From NCBI RefSeq assembly GCF_900177645.1, contig NZ_FXAO01000010.1, forward strand, positions 62,001 through 126,000: DNA of 64,000 bases, in the 5' to 3' direction. Source of the DNA: Arenibacter troitsensis. GTDB taxonomy: Bacteria > Bacteroidota > Bacteroidia > Flavobacteriales > Flavobacteriaceae. The notes under the pieces are model-generated. The model ran no database searches and had not been told where the DNA came from. It saw nothing but the letters and a program-made list of their open reading frames with translations. A program made the position numbers and the translations under genes. The stretch's first letter is position 1, and each line of letters starts with the position of its first letter. Of this stretch, positions 1 to 8,058 are shown piece after piece.

Positions 1-1
1 G

Positions 2-376
2 TTGAAAAGGCCAAGGATGAAGTTCCATCTTTTGGATCTGGACCCCGATGGGCGGAAGGAACTCGAACGCATACTCTTGGGCAGGAATGTCCTTACCAAG
101 ATCAATTTTACCATGGGCAATAAAAGTGGGGAATCTGCAAACCACCGTTTACTTTTTGTCCTTTTCGATGAGATCATTGTCGGGGGAATTACCGAGATTA
201 CCGGAGAACGGAAACAGGAATTCTTCCAATTTTTACAAAACTCATTTCTTATGAACGGTGAACCGATCAACCCCAATACCCTAAAGTCCAGTTTCTCCTC
301 TTGGAAGGCCGATCAGGAAAAGACAAATTCCAAGAACCAACGGAAATTGGTAAAACAGATGCTGGGCAAAGCATAA
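2..376 (+). CDS. Uncharacterised mobile-element protein, possibly 5'-truncated
   Basis: The reading frame is open from the first bases of the window, so the TTG at base 2 may be internal and the protein may be longer. The visible 124 residues are soluble, charged and mixed alpha/beta, with a C-terminal basic helix (KNQRKLVKQMLGKA). The middle segment (HRLLFVLFDEIIVGG, then a helix and PNTLKSSFSSWK) resembles C-terminal halves of small regulatory proteins in Bacteroidota integrative elements, but I cannot name a family. It lies 127 bp upstream of an excisionase-type HTH gene and in the same direction as the rep/ATPase genes, so a role in element maintenance or control is an inference from position only. 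Confidence 0.55.
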   Translation: MKRPRMKFHLLDLDPDGRKELERILLGRNVLTKINFTMGNKSGESANHRLLFVLFDEIIVGGITEITGERKQEFFQFLQNSFLMNGEPINPNTLKSSFSSWKADQEKTNSKNQRKLVKQMLGKA

Positions 377-503
377 TTATAGCATAATCCTTCCCAAACC
401 CCGATTATCGTATTGACATGTGTATATCTGTTGCCATATGTTTGTCCCGTACAAAAGAGCGATCGGCCGGTTGCACATTCTTCAAAATCCTAAAAATACG
501 ATA

Positions 504-794
504 ATGGAAAATCAACAGGATGTGGTAACACTACTTACAGAGATCAAGGGGCTATTGGCCCACAACAAAAAAACGCTCAATGTGGAAGACCTGGCACAAT
601 ACACCGGACTCTCCAAAAGCAAGATCTACAAACTTACACAACAGAAGCTCATCCCCATGGGCAACAACCCCAATATACGCCAGAAATTCTTCGACAAGGA
701 TACCATCGACGCATGGCTCCTAGGGGAGCCCGATCTTTCCGATGAGACTTTGGAACATAGGTTCAATGAGTCTCTAATAAAGAATAGGAGGTAA
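504..794 (+). CDS. Excisionase-type helix-turn-helix DNA-binding protein
   Basis: The 96-residue product contains a MerR/excisionase-like winged HTH at about residues 28-75: LNVEDLAQYTGLSKSKIYKL, then a basic wing (QKLIPMGNN) and DTIDAWLL, the usual end of this domain in Bacteroidota mobile elements. An in-frame ATG at 420 would add 28 residues with no counterpart in the family. The ATG at 504, preceded by an A-rich leader, is preferred. Proteins of this class bind element ends or promoters and act as recombination directionality factors or regulators. It is 4 bp upstream of the winged-helix gene at 799, so the two are probably co-transcribed. Confidence 0.75.
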   Translation: MENQQDVVTLLTEIKGLLAHNKKTLNVEDLAQYTGLSKSKIYKLTQQKLIPMGNNPNIRQKFFDKDTIDAWLLGEPDLSDETLEHRFNESLIKNRR

Positions 795-798
795 ACGG

Positions 799-1263
799 AT
801 GTCCATTGGCATGGAACCCACGGAAAGGAATTTTCAGGGCATCTGGATACCTAGAACGATCTATCTGAACAAGGAGGTGAACTGGTATGCCAAGATCCTT
901 TTTTTGGAGATACACAGCTTTACGGAAAATGGGAGGGAATGCTATATGTCCAACAGGTACATCGCCTCCTTCCTTCATATTTCCGAACGACAGGTCAGCA
1001 GGTACATTTCCGAACTGAAATCCCTGGGCTGGATAGAGGAGACCTCCTTCAACGGAAGGAAGCGATACCTGAGAAGTCTGCTCCGTTTTGGGTTTAAAAT
1101 GGGCGACCCTGCCCCGACAAGAGTGTCCGGGCTGCCTAGACAAAAATGTCCAGGCAGCATGGACAAAAATGTCGAGTATACTAAACAAGTAACAAAACAA
1201 GGAAAAAAAGAATTTACCTTTTTAAAAGAAGAAAACAAAAATAGAAGTCCAATATTGGAGTGA
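799..1263 (+). CDS. Winged-helix replication-initiator-like protein
   Basis: 154 residues. The first 95 form a winged-helix domain of the type found at the N terminus of plasmid and element replication proteins: YLNKEVNWYAKILFLEIHSF, then a helix-turn-helix (SNRYIASFLHISERQVSRYI) and wing (LGWIEETSFNGRKRYL). The C-terminal third is basic and low-complexity with no recognised domain. The stop codon overlaps the GTG start of the ATPase at 1260, showing tight translational coupling. In Bacteroidota elements this pair is usually interpreted as a replication or mobilisation module, which is how I read it. The protein is shorter than RepA-type initiators, so accessory DNA binding is an alternative. 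Confidence 0.65.
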   Translation: MSIGMEPTERNFQGIWIPRTIYLNKEVNWYAKILFLEIHSFTENGRECYMSNRYIASFLHISERQVSRYISELKSLGWIEETSFNGRKRYLRSLLRFGFKMGDPAPTRVSGLPRQKCPGSMDKNVEYTKQVTKQGKKEFTFLKEENKNRSPILE

Positions 1264-1931
1264 TCGATATGGAAAAGGGATGGTCGGAACAATTTCAGAA
1301 AAAGGAAACGCAACCAAAACCGCTTTGCGCCCCAGAGCTTTTTAAAAAAGTTTTTTATAGGGCGGCACAGGAATTTTATGCCCGCATGGACCTCGACTTT
1401 GAAGTGGACGGGACCAACAAAAATTTCCTCGGGCATTTCTGCAGGTACTGGAACCGTGACCCTGCATTCGAACTAATTGAAAATATCTCCCTGAGGAAGG
1501 GATTGATGGTCTTCGGTTCCTATGGCACCGGAAAGACATCGAGTTTTAAGATCATCCAGAACATGTCGAGACAATATGGTCTCAGGGCGCTTTGGTTCCC
1601 ATCCATCAGTGCCCAGGAAGTTGTGGACAAGTACAATGCCGAGAAGAACAAGGACGATGTCATAGACTACTATTCCAAGGGAACCTTTCTGTTCGATGAC
1701 CTGGGATCGGAAACGGTGGCGAACAATGTTTACCAGTATGGAAAGGAGGATATATTCGTCAGGATCCTGCTCAACCGTTACCGAAATTTTGAGGACCTTG
1801 GGACAAAAACGCACATCACCACCAATCTGAACTCTTCCCAAATAGAGGACCGGTACGGGAGGCAGATCTCGGATCGGTTCGTAAGGATGTTCAACCTGTT
1901 AAAGTTGGACGGCCCCAGTCGGAGAAAGTAG
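1260..1931 (+). CDS. DnaC/IstB-like AAA+ ATPase of mobile element
   Basis: 223 residues with a Walker A loop GSYGTGKT (residues 86-93), a Walker B strand TFLFDDLG (142-149), a sensor-like segment HITTNLN (185-191) and basic residues R199/R201 that could act as an arginine finger. This is the layout of DnaC-type helicase loaders and IstB-like ATPases. It starts at GTG 1260 (overlapping the previous stop) or at ATG 1269; no signal separates them. Together with the upstream winged-helix protein it probably loads a helicase on element DNA. Inverted repeats lie directly downstream and may be the substrate region. Confidence 0.8.
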   Translation: MIDMEKGWSEQFQKKETQPKPLCAPELFKKVFYRAAQEFYARMDLDFEVDGTNKNFLGHFCRYWNRDPAFELIENISLRKGLMVFGSYGTGKTSSFKIIQNMSRQYGLRALWFPSISAQEVVDKYNAEKNKDDVIDYYSKGTFLFDDLGSETVANNVYQYGKEDIFVRILLNRYRNFEDLGTKTHITTNLNSSQIEDRYGRQISDRFVRMFNLLKLDGPSRRK

Positions 1932-2031
1932 CTGGTGAAAAGAAAAACAAAATTTGAAGGTCTATGGAAAAGTACAAGAAGAGTATTCGAAAACCGGATG
2001 CGTAGCGTTTAAGGTTTGGAATAGCAAGAGG

Positions 2032-2054
2032 GTAACACGCCAAGGCGGTGTTAC
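2032..2054. repeat. Short GC-rich hairpin downstream of ATPase gene
   Basis: The arm GTAACACGCC (2032-2041) pairs with GGCGGTGTTAC (2044-2054), giving a ten-pair stem with one bulged G and a 2-nt loop. There is no T-run after it, so it is not a classic intrinsic terminator. It opens a 650-bp stretch (1932-2579) without a convincing gene that holds two further inverted repeats, in the place where an element origin would be expected. Confidence 0.6.
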
Positions 2055-2233
2055 GGATGTTAAAATGTTGGTTTTTAGTGCTATGTTGAAAGATTAAATT
2101 CGGGACATTGTCCTATTTTTAATGTAAATCATCTCGAAACCCCTATGATCATTGAAGTTTTTACTCTAAATAGTATCCCATTAGTACTCGCCAGTATTCA
2201 AAGCCTTGAATCTTAATAGGCTGATGGATTTTG

Positions 2234-2323
2234 TTCAATTGGGTCAAAATGTCTTCCTAAGCCTATGAACATTGTTATTATATGACCCAATTATAATCTA
2301 TGGAGTACCCTGACCCAATTGAA
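2234..2323. repeat. 12-bp inverted repeat with third direct copy
   Basis: TTCAATTGGGTC at 2234-2245 is matched exactly by its reverse complement GACCCAATTGAA at 2312-2323, separated by 66 bp. A third, shortened copy GACCCAATT is at 2284-2292. Iterated short repeats near an element rep module resemble iterons or integrase arm sites. This reading is inference. Confidence 0.6.
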
Positions 2324-2425
2324 TGCCATACCGGGTGATTGGAATTAATTGTAAACAAACGTATTACGGAATATCAGTTTAATAAAAGTATTGGCATTGT
2401 CCTCCTAAACCATAGCACAATGCGC

Positions 2426-2481
2426 CCTAATTCGATTTTATTTAACGCTTATCCGCCCGTACGCTATAAAATCGAATTAGG
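2426..2481. repeat. Perfect 16-bp inverted repeat, extended imperfectly
   Basis: CCTAATTCGATTTTAT (2426-2441) is followed after 24 bp by its exact reverse complement (2466-2481). Outside the perfect core the similarity continues with gaps: TGCGC and CCATA appear on the left, and their counterparts on the right, giving a structure of roughly 110 bp. The stem would be A/T-rich with a 24-nt loop and no poly-T, so a terminator is unlikely. Candidate roles are an origin of transfer or replication, or a recombination site. Confidence 0.7.
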
Positions 2482-2579
2482 ATCCATGCGCAGGTTAGTT
2501 ATGGTAAGATTTTGGGACCATGCCGTGATTAATGGTAAGTGTCGAGGAATTTTTTGAAATAAGACGGACTTATATTTTA

Positions 2580-2750
2580 TTAGTTTAATCCTTCTATTAA
2601 TTTCTCTTCTCTATAATAATGTTTAAGATCATCCAACAGTGCCTCTTCCCCATGCGGCAATAACCTGATGGCATAGAGGCAAAAAGTCTCAAAGCTGTCT
2701 AGGAGTGATAAATATCTCGAAATATACGATTTAACAAAGGTTTGGCTAAT
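2580..2750 (-). pseudogene. C-terminal gene remnant without start codon
   Basis: The minus strand is open for 56 codons and ends in TAA at 2580-2582. It reads as an ordinary helical protein C terminus (SLLDSFETFCLYAIRLLPHG, then a charged helix), but it has no usable start codon and is preceded by an in-frame stop. It is best seen as the tail of a deleted gene. I do not recognise the family. Confidence 0.35.
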
Positions 2751-2810
2751 TTAATTGGATATTCGAAGCTCTAGCCTTTACATTGAATACGAATATTAAA
2801 AACAAAAATC

Positions 2811-2954
2811 ATGGGAGTTACGCAGGATAAAAGAAAATTTAATAGAAAAGTAGAACAATCAAACCCTACCAATCCAGCTGGTGGAACCAGAGTCAAGAAT
2901 AAGAATTTTGACATTGACAAAAAAACTATAGATGAAAATCAAAGTAAAAAATAG
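2811..2954 (+). CDS. Small basic hypothetical protein (47 aa)
   Basis: An ATG at 2811, with an AT-rich leader typical of Bacteroidota, begins a 47-codon frame ending in TAG. The product is hydrophilic and lysine-rich (MGVTQDKRKF..., NPAGGTRVKNKNFDIDKK), with no membrane segment and probably little folded structure. It resembles the short, disordered, lysine-rich proteins of flavobacterial stress cassettes, and the minus-strand stress cassette starts nearby. No function can be assigned. Spurious translation remains possible. Confidence 0.45.
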   Translation: MGVTQDKRKFNRKVEQSNPTNPAGGTRVKNKNFDIDKKTIDENQSKK

Positions 2955-3247
2955 AATTATAAAATGATAGTGACAAAAGCATAGAATTAACATTAATCTA
3001 TCGCAGGTTTGGATAAAGATTGCTGTAGGCATACTGCCTTAGTTTCAAAATGGTTTTCTTTAACCAGGATAATAAAGGAAAAGGGGCGATAGTCCTCTTT
3101 TCATTTCATCCATGCGTTAACCGACCATTGACCTGAATTTATTGTTGGTCGTAAGGAACCTTTTTTAATACTCAATTAAAACCATTTCATTATTCTAAAA
3201 TCCCATTGGTTTTACAAATAGCATCCCCAGCGCAAACCTTTTCCTTG

Positions 3248-3691
3248 TTAATAACTCAATCCTTTAATTGGAATTGGGAATATAAAATCGACTAACACAT
3301 TATGGTGCGCGTTAGAAACATGGTCCTTAAATGCCCTCATACTTTTGTGCATGATGCTCGTATATTCATCACCCAACTTAAGCATAATCTTTTCGATGTT
3401 CACAAGTTCAGTTTTGATAGCGACAAATCTACCATCTTTGCCAATAGGCAGGGATTTATCGAGATTAAGTAAAGTGGACTCAAAATTAAGGGTCACTTCC
3501 TTATAAAAGTCTTCAAGTATCAGATGACATGAAAAGTTTTTAATACGGGCCAATTCATTGGCGGCAAATAACTCATCCTTATCAAGGGTACCATCTGCAT
3601 TGGCCGCCAATAAAGATATGTATGCCGGAAATTTCAATAGTAAATCATGATCCTGATTCGATAGTTCTTTTCTATAATCTGTTGTGTTCAT
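3248..3691 (-). CDS. TerB-like protein
   Basis: 147 residues. The N-terminal half carries the hallmark of the TerB (tellurite-resistance B) fold: a helix followed by LLAANADGTLDKDELFAANE, where the acidic ADG..D..E loop is the conserved metal-binding-like segment. The rest is helical. There is no signal peptide, so it is cytosolic. It is the distal gene of a minus-strand set (AraC regulator, cupin, prohibitin, HPF-like pseudogene, this gene), which implies a stress or envelope function. TerB proteins are linked to membrane-associated stress and phage-resistance complexes. Its specific role here is unknown. Confidence 0.55.
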   Translation of the reverse strand: MNTTDYRKELSNQDHDLLLKFPAYISLLAANADGTLDKDELFAANELARIKNFSCHLILEDFYKEVTLNFESTLLNLDKSLPIGKDGRFVAIKTELVNIEKIMLKLGDEYTSIMHKSMRAFKDHVSNAHHNVLVDFIFPIPIKGLSY

Positions 3692-3900
3692 TGTATAATA
3701 TTTTAGTATTATTTGAAAGTTAAAGCCTTCAAGTTTTGCTCCAGCATTTTTTTCAGTTAAGGTATTAGCTGTAAACCCTATTGGGGAAACCTAATTCTAG
3801 TGTTGATTGATAAACTACTTTAGGGCCTCATCCTTTATTTAACTTATTATATTTTAAACCATTACAGTTTGCGAGGTTTTACTTCCATAACCTTTTCCCA

Positions 3901-4227
3901 TTAATAGTTGGGGTGATTCTTTGACCGGCCATATATTGTTTCCATTGAAGCAATTACTTTATCTAGAGCGTCGTTCAAAGCTTTCTCCACAGAGTTTGCA
4001 TGGCTAGTAACGGCAATTGGTTGCCTGTTTTTGAGCCTGGCCTCAAGCATACACCGTTTGTTATACTTTCTTCTTTTATGATTATTTTCATCTGCCCGAT
4101 GAATTTCAACCCTCCTTATATCATCACTAAAAAGAGAAAGCTCATCTTATATTACCGAACTCAAACATCTTTCAAGCTTTTTGTCTCCCGATTTATTTTT
4201 ATCAGTGTTTAATTGAATTTTGAACAT
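3901..4227 (-). pseudogene. HPF/RaiA-family ribosome-associated protein, broken by one nonsense codon
   Basis: Translating the minus strand from ATG 4225-4227 to TAA 3901-3903 gives 108 residues with one in-frame TAA at codon 27 (4147-4149). The sequence has the layout of the HPF/RaiA (ribosome hibernation) fold: an N-terminal strand MFKIQLNTDKN, a helix KKLERCLSSVI, the stop, DELSLFSDDIRRVEIHRADE, a strand with CMLEARLKNRQPIAVTSHA, and a C-terminal helix EKALNDALDKVIASMETI. Apart from the stop nothing is disturbed, so inactivation is recent, or the codon is read through, or the base is wrong. It lies between the prohibitin and TerB-like genes. Such a protein would bind the 30S subunit under stress. 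Confidence 0.65.
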
Positions 4228-4342
4228 CTTTTTAGTTTTTGTTAATTATTCCATTAGGCAGGAACATCCACATTATTTTTAAGTTCCTGCTTATTAAAGT
4301 TGTTTTCGTCTAATATTTTTATTCCATCATACAAAACAATAA

Positions 4343-5158
4343 TTAATTATTGCCGAGTATCAACGGTAATCCAGAATCGCCACTTCCAACTATGACTACC
4401 TTTGTGTTTGATGACTTCGCTAGTTCCAATGTTGCGTCGATACCCTTGTCCTGCAAAATCTTATCTGTTAAAGAAGCACTTAGAATTCTATTTGCATCTG
4501 CCTTTCCTTGAGCTTCAATGGTTACCTTTTCAGCTTCCTTTTTAGCAGTAACCAATCGAAACTGGTATTCCAAGGACTCTTGCTCTTGCTTTAGTTTACG
4601 TTCTATAGCTTCTTTGATGGTAGCTGGCAAAGTGACATCCCGCACCAATATCTCATTGAGTTGAATATACTGTCCGTCAACTATTTTTTTGGTTTCTTCA
4701 TAAATCTCGGCCTGTATCGCATCGCGCTTACTAGAATACAATTGCTCCGGAGTATACCGCCCTACAACGCTTCTTGCTGCTGATCTAATTGTAGGCAATA
4801 GTACCCTTTGAATATATTCCGACCCTTTTTCTTGGTGAAGCTTTCCTAAAAATTCGCGTTTTGGTTCAAACCAAGCAGAGGCGTCCAATTTTATTTCCAA
4901 TCCGTTGGAGGAAAGCACCTGCATTTTTTCAAATACTTCCTGCTGTCTAACCTCGTATATAAAAACCTTGTTCCAGGGTGCCACGATATGAAAACCCTCG
5001 CCCATAGGTGGCTCGTCGATCACAACGCCTCCACTAAAAGTTTTATACAACACGCCTGCTTGTCCAGAATCGATCGTAACGGCAGATTTTATTATTAAAA
5101 CAACCAGTACAATAAGTGTGATTATCCCCGGTATCGCAATTTTTGGTAATTTGTTCAT
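4343..5158 (-). CDS. Prohibitin/SPFH-family membrane protein
   Basis: 271 residues. An N-terminal membrane anchor (residues about 8-27, IPGIITLIVLVVLIIKSAV) is followed by a complete SPFH/Band-7 domain: TIDSGQAGVLYKTFSGGV, GFHIVAPWNKVFIYEVRQQE, then ARSVVGRYTPEQLYSSKRDA. A coiled-coil (KLKQEQESLEYQFRLVTAKK) and the IEAQGKADANRIL motif near the C terminus are also present. This is the layout of prohibitins, which form membrane-anchored rings that scaffold proteases and membrane domains. It is the middle of a minus-strand cassette with a cupin and AraC regulator. Carriage on a mobile element is notable because prohibitins are usually chromosomal. Confidence 0.88.
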   Translation of the reverse strand: MNKLPKIAIPGIITLIVLVVLIIKSAVTIDSGQAGVLYKTFSGGVVIDEPPMGEGFHIVAPWNKVFIYEVRQQEVFEKMQVLSSNGLEIKLDASAWFEPKREFLGKLHQEKGSEYIQRVLLPTIRSAARSVVGRYTPEQLYSSKRDAIQAEIYEETKKIVDGQYIQLNEILVRDVTLPATIKEAIERKLKQEQESLEYQFRLVTAKKEAEKVTIEAQGKADANRILSASLTDKILQDKGIDATLELAKSSNTKVVIVGSGDSGLPLILGNN

Positions 5159-5256
5159 GAATTTATGTTTTTAAATTGGTGTTTTTTATTTCGTTTTTTA
5201 AACATAATAGCTTCCTTGGTTTTTTATGTTTCATTATTAAGACCTAAGGATAACAG

Positions 5257-5625
5257 TTACTCATAGCCGCTTTTAATGATGGTTGAAATCATTTTGAACC
5301 GCTCATTGGCCTTTATGGTATTTTTAGAGTTGGCTGGAATGATGATAGACTGCCCCGTTTCCAAGGTCTGCGAATTGTTGTCAATCACGATTTCGGCACG
5401 CCCTTCGATGATTTGGACAAACCTATCGTAAGGCGATATTTTTTCTGTTATGTTTTCGCCTGTATCAACAGAAACTGCGGTTACGTTACCCGTCGTTTTT
5501 TTTATGATGGTTTTTATAACCACCGCATTGGGGACATATTCAATAATTTCTACAATAATAAAGGTTTTTGATTTTTCTACCTCCGTATTTTCCATAGGTA
5601 TGGGCTTATAGCTTAGGGTACTCAA
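5257..5625 (-). CDS. Small cupin-domain protein
   Basis: 122 residues. The C-terminal 60 form a cupin barrel half: PYDRFVQIIEGRAEIVIDNN, then LETGQSIIIPANSKNTIKA. The usual metal-binding His residues of cupin motif 1 are absent (the segment reads SPYDRFVQ) and motif 2 has no His, so metal catalysis is unlikely and ligand sensing is more plausible. ATG codons at 5625 and 5595 are both possible starts. It lies about 100 bp upstream of the prohibitin gene, on the same strand, and downstream of the AraC regulator. A signal-sensing partner for that regulator is a reasonable but untested idea. Confidence 0.75.
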   Translation of the reverse strand: MSTLSYKPIPMENTEVEKSKTFIIVEIIEYVPNAVVIKTIIKKTTGNVTAVSVDTGENITEKISPYDRFVQIIEGRAEIVIDNNSQTLETGQSIIIPANSKNTIKANERFKMISTIIKSGYE

Positions 5626-5788
5626 TTTATTTCAAGATACCTGAGCTTCAAGTTGAGGATTTATTGCCGATAATGTATTACATACGAAAGCTTAAAAGTT
5701 ATAACATTCTCACATTATTGATATTTGGAGGTTAAAAAAAGTCCAATAGTTTAATAGTAGACTTTAAATGGCACAGTTTAACTATGGA

Positions 5789-6349
5789 CTATAAATCTTC
5801 TAAATTCCCAAACCGTTTTACCTTTAGTTTTTTATAATACGATGGCGTAAGCCCCGTAATTTTTTTAAACTGATGGGATAAATGTGAAACGCTACTATAA
5901 TGTAACTTATATGATATTTCCTTTAAACTCAACTCGTCATAAAGCAACAGTTCTTTTACCCTTTCAATTTTGTTTAGAATGATGAACTGCTGAATAGTGA
6001 TTCCCTTTACTTCACAAAATGTATTTGCCAAATACGTATAATCATAACCCAGTTTCTCACTGATGTAGTTCGAATAGTTCACTTTTGGCAATTCATCGGA
6101 ATAATGGACCATTTCAATAATTACGGCTTTGATTTTTTCAATCATAATTTTCCGCTTGTCGTCCAACAATTCGAGTCCAAACCTTTTAAGGTTGGTACGT
6201 AGTTGTCCTTTTTGGAAATCTGTGATATTTTCCAAGATTTCTATTGTTCCAAGGTCTACGTTGACATAATTTAAGCCCATCTTTTGCAGCTCCTGCTTTA
6301 CTACCATTTTACAGCGCAAACTAACCATGTATTTCACGTAAATAAGCAT
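5789..6349 (-). CDS. AraC-family transcriptional regulator
   Basis: 186 residues. The C-terminal 100 contain the double HTH of the AraC/XylS family: ISEKLGYDYTYLANTFCEVK (first HTH), IERVKELLLYDELSLKEISY, then LHYSSVSHLSHQFKKITGLT and PSYYKKLK (second HTH and family end). The N-terminal 75 residues are short and lack the sugar-binding cupin of classic AraC. Later in-frame ATG codons give alternative starts up to 15 residues in (MVVKQELQKMGLNYV). It is the first gene of the minus-strand cassette (cupin, prohibitin, HPF pseudogene, TerB-like), separated from the cupin by 163 bp, and probably regulates it. Confidence 0.85.
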   Translation of the reverse strand: MLIYVKYMVSLRCKMVVKQELQKMGLNYVNVDLGTIEILENITDFQKGQLRTNLKRFGLELLDDKRKIMIEKIKAVIIEMVHYSDELPKVNYSNYISEKLGYDYTYLANTFCEVKGITIQQFIILNKIERVKELLLYDELSLKEISYKLHYSSVSHLSHQFKKITGLTPSYYKKLKVKRFGNLEDL

Positions 6350-6490
6350 GAGACATTGAATTATTGATAGTTAAATTAATCGATGACCGAAAACATGGAA
6401 GTGGGATTTATGCAATTCTTTCTCAAAATCATGTAAAAAAACTACAGAAATATATACTTAACTTATAGCGTATAATAATGATATAAGGCC

Positions 6491-6706
6491 ATGATGAGTA
6501 AAAAAATCGAAAATCAGCTTAATAAGGAGATTTTTGACCTAACCCTTTCCTTTCAAAGGGAGTTTCCTGTAATATACAACAATTTAACCGAAACACCACT
6601 TTTTTTGAGCTATGAACACAACGATATTTCAGATTCAGAATTTGAAGCATATAGCGCATTTCTAAAGGCACAGCTAAAGGTATTTCAAAACAGCAAGCAA
6701 GTCTAA
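6491..6706 (+). CDS. Small hypothetical protein (71 aa)
   Basis: The ATG at 6491 (or 6494) begins a 71-codon frame. The product is acidic, helical and probably cytosolic: LNKEIFDLTLSFQREFPVIY, ETPLFLSYEHNDISDSEFEA, then a helix with AQLKVFQ. The ordered amphipathic helices and balanced codon use support a real gene, but no family is recognised. It is divergent from the AraC regulator (141 bp between starts), so both could share a control region. Confidence 0.5.
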   Translation: MMSKKIENQLNKEIFDLTLSFQREFPVIYNNLTETPLFLSYEHNDISDSEFEAYSAFLKAQLKVFQNSKQV

Positions 6707-6815
6707 AACCTGTGATATATGTAATGTTATTGCAAAATAATGTAGTAATCTTTTCTTGTTCCCTTCTCAACTTTGTGTGCTATAGAATTATTCAATAGCA
6801 TTTTAATCAGAACAT

Positions 6816-7010
6816 ATGGAAAGTTGGAAGTGGAATAATTTGCTCATCAGAATTCTTGGAAAATCAAGAAGTTTACTTAGACCGATATTTTATAATGGCA
6901 GTTCCGTTACTGCCAAGGAGAGGGCTACTGCCAAATCCCTACAAGCTGTTTTGCTCGAACTCAAAAACATTAAGCTAATAAATAACAAGGATGACAGCGT
7001 CCCAACTTAA
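6816..7010 (+). CDS. Small hypothetical protein (64 aa)
   Basis: A 64-codon ATG frame 109 bp after the previous small gene. The product is basic with an N-terminal amphipathic helix (MESWKWNNLLIRILGKSRSL) and a C-terminal helix (AKERATAKSLQAVLLELKNI). There is no clear membrane span and no recognised domain. Immediately downstream the DNA holds only broken frames, so this could itself be a remnant. Confidence 0.35.
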   Translation: MESWKWNNLLIRILGKSRSLLRPIFYNGSSVTAKERATAKSLQAVLLELKNIKLINNKDDSVPT

Positions 7011-7441
7011 AAAGCATTATTCATTTAATTAGATGGTCAGCGTATCCAATTTTCTACCTGGCCAAAGTTGGACAGGAACTAAAAGCTATCGCTCTATTTA
7101 CAACTAGAATCAACGCAAATAGAAATAACCTATAGTCACCTGAGCTCAAATGCCCAAATTGTGGACAATACTTTAATAATTAATAATAAACTATTATGAG
7201 AAAATGTTTCATTCTTTTTGTTGTCTATATAATTATGCTGCTTAGTGTAGTTTGGTCGTGAAAATAATTGGTAAAAGATAAAAGGAAAAACAACGTAGCT
7301 TCTTTTGAACACAATTCAACTATTTAAGGTCTTATCTAGGCAGAAACATCTTCAAACCAATATGCAATCTCGGGTAGAATGATTTGGCGTACAGCATCTT
7401 CTCTGCATTTAGACTAATATAAATTTTATAAGATAAATGAA
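7011..7441. other. Gene-poor decayed stretch
   Basis: No intact gene is visible. A plus-strand frame of about 50 codons between roughly 7000 and 7136 without an ATG reads like protein (SIIHLIRWSAYPIFYLAKVG, then QELKAIALFTTRIN). A 21-codon ATG frame at 7196 encodes only a hydrophobic leader (MRKCFILFVVYIIMLLSVVW). Both look like leftovers of truncated genes and agree with the pseudogene that follows. Confidence 0.4.
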
Positions 7442-7857
7442 ATGAAAAATTAGTGATTACTTGTTTGCTTGATGCCACCACAGCTATGTTTTTATTTACG
7501 GCATGCGATTCCAAACAACCCCGAAATAGATTACTTGAAAATGATTCGCAGCGTTCTGGGATTATGACCTTATTAATCTTAGACTAACCTTGTCGAACGG
7601 AATTGGTGAGCGCGATGATAGGTAATGACAGTTGCAGTAAATTGTAGGGTCAAAAATTGATGGAAAATCCAGAAGGGATTGGGATGCGCGTCATGATGAG
7701 AGACTATATAAAAATGTAAGGTACGATGGATAATTTGGTTAGTATGGCAGCTTCAGATTCAACAATGTTTAACACCATGATATAAATGATTAAAGGCAAT
7801 CCTGAAATGTGGAGCAGGGTCATGAAAATGAATTCAACTACAGCCAAAATCAATTAA
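7442..7857 (+). pseudogene. Degraded methionine-rich lipoprotein gene
   Basis: The DNA starts with ATG AAA AA, then needs a one-base shift near 7449 to continue as a lipoprotein signal (LVITCLLDATTAMFLFTAC, with C as the lipobox cysteine) followed by DSKQPRNRLLENDSQRSGIM. Further on, after stops at 7584-7586 and others, the same strand reads QKLMENPEGIGMRVMMRDY, DSTMFNTMI, stop, MIKGNPEMWSRVMKMN and ends in TAA at 7855-7857. Met-rich repeats of the type ENPE..M..VMM are characteristic of small Bacteroidota envelope proteins that probably bind copper or silver. At least three stops and one frameshift make the gene inactive. Confidence 0.6.
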
Positions 7858-8058
7858 AATCATGCACGTTAGCAACAGGAATTGGGGAATGGGTTGGGAA
7901 TGTGGTTGATACCAATTCTCATAATAATAATACTATATTATATGGGGCATGGAAGAAGAAAATGAAGGGCCAAAATAATGGAAAACAATTGAGAATACAA
8001 ACACGTCCCCTTATTTGGTCCAACTAATGCCAAAACGAAACTTCATAATAACTTGAAT

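Noticed and set aside
763-1436. Minus-strand frames of 145 and 153 codons opposite the winged-helix gene
   Set aside because: They lie antisense to two good plus-strand genes with domains, have no domain themselves and end in low-complexity basic sequence.
2339-2557. 72-codon plus-strand frame in the repeat region
   Set aside because: It covers the large inverted repeat at 2426-2481, starts with TTG/ATT-like sequence and shows no protein features; it is explained by the repeat.
4000-4212. 70-codon plus-strand frame
   Set aside because: Antisense to the HPF/RaiA-like pseudogene, which explains the sequence far better.
7809-8027. 72-codon plus-strand frame
   Set aside because: Overlaps the end of the Met-rich lipoprotein pseudogene in another frame and has no recognisable protein pattern.
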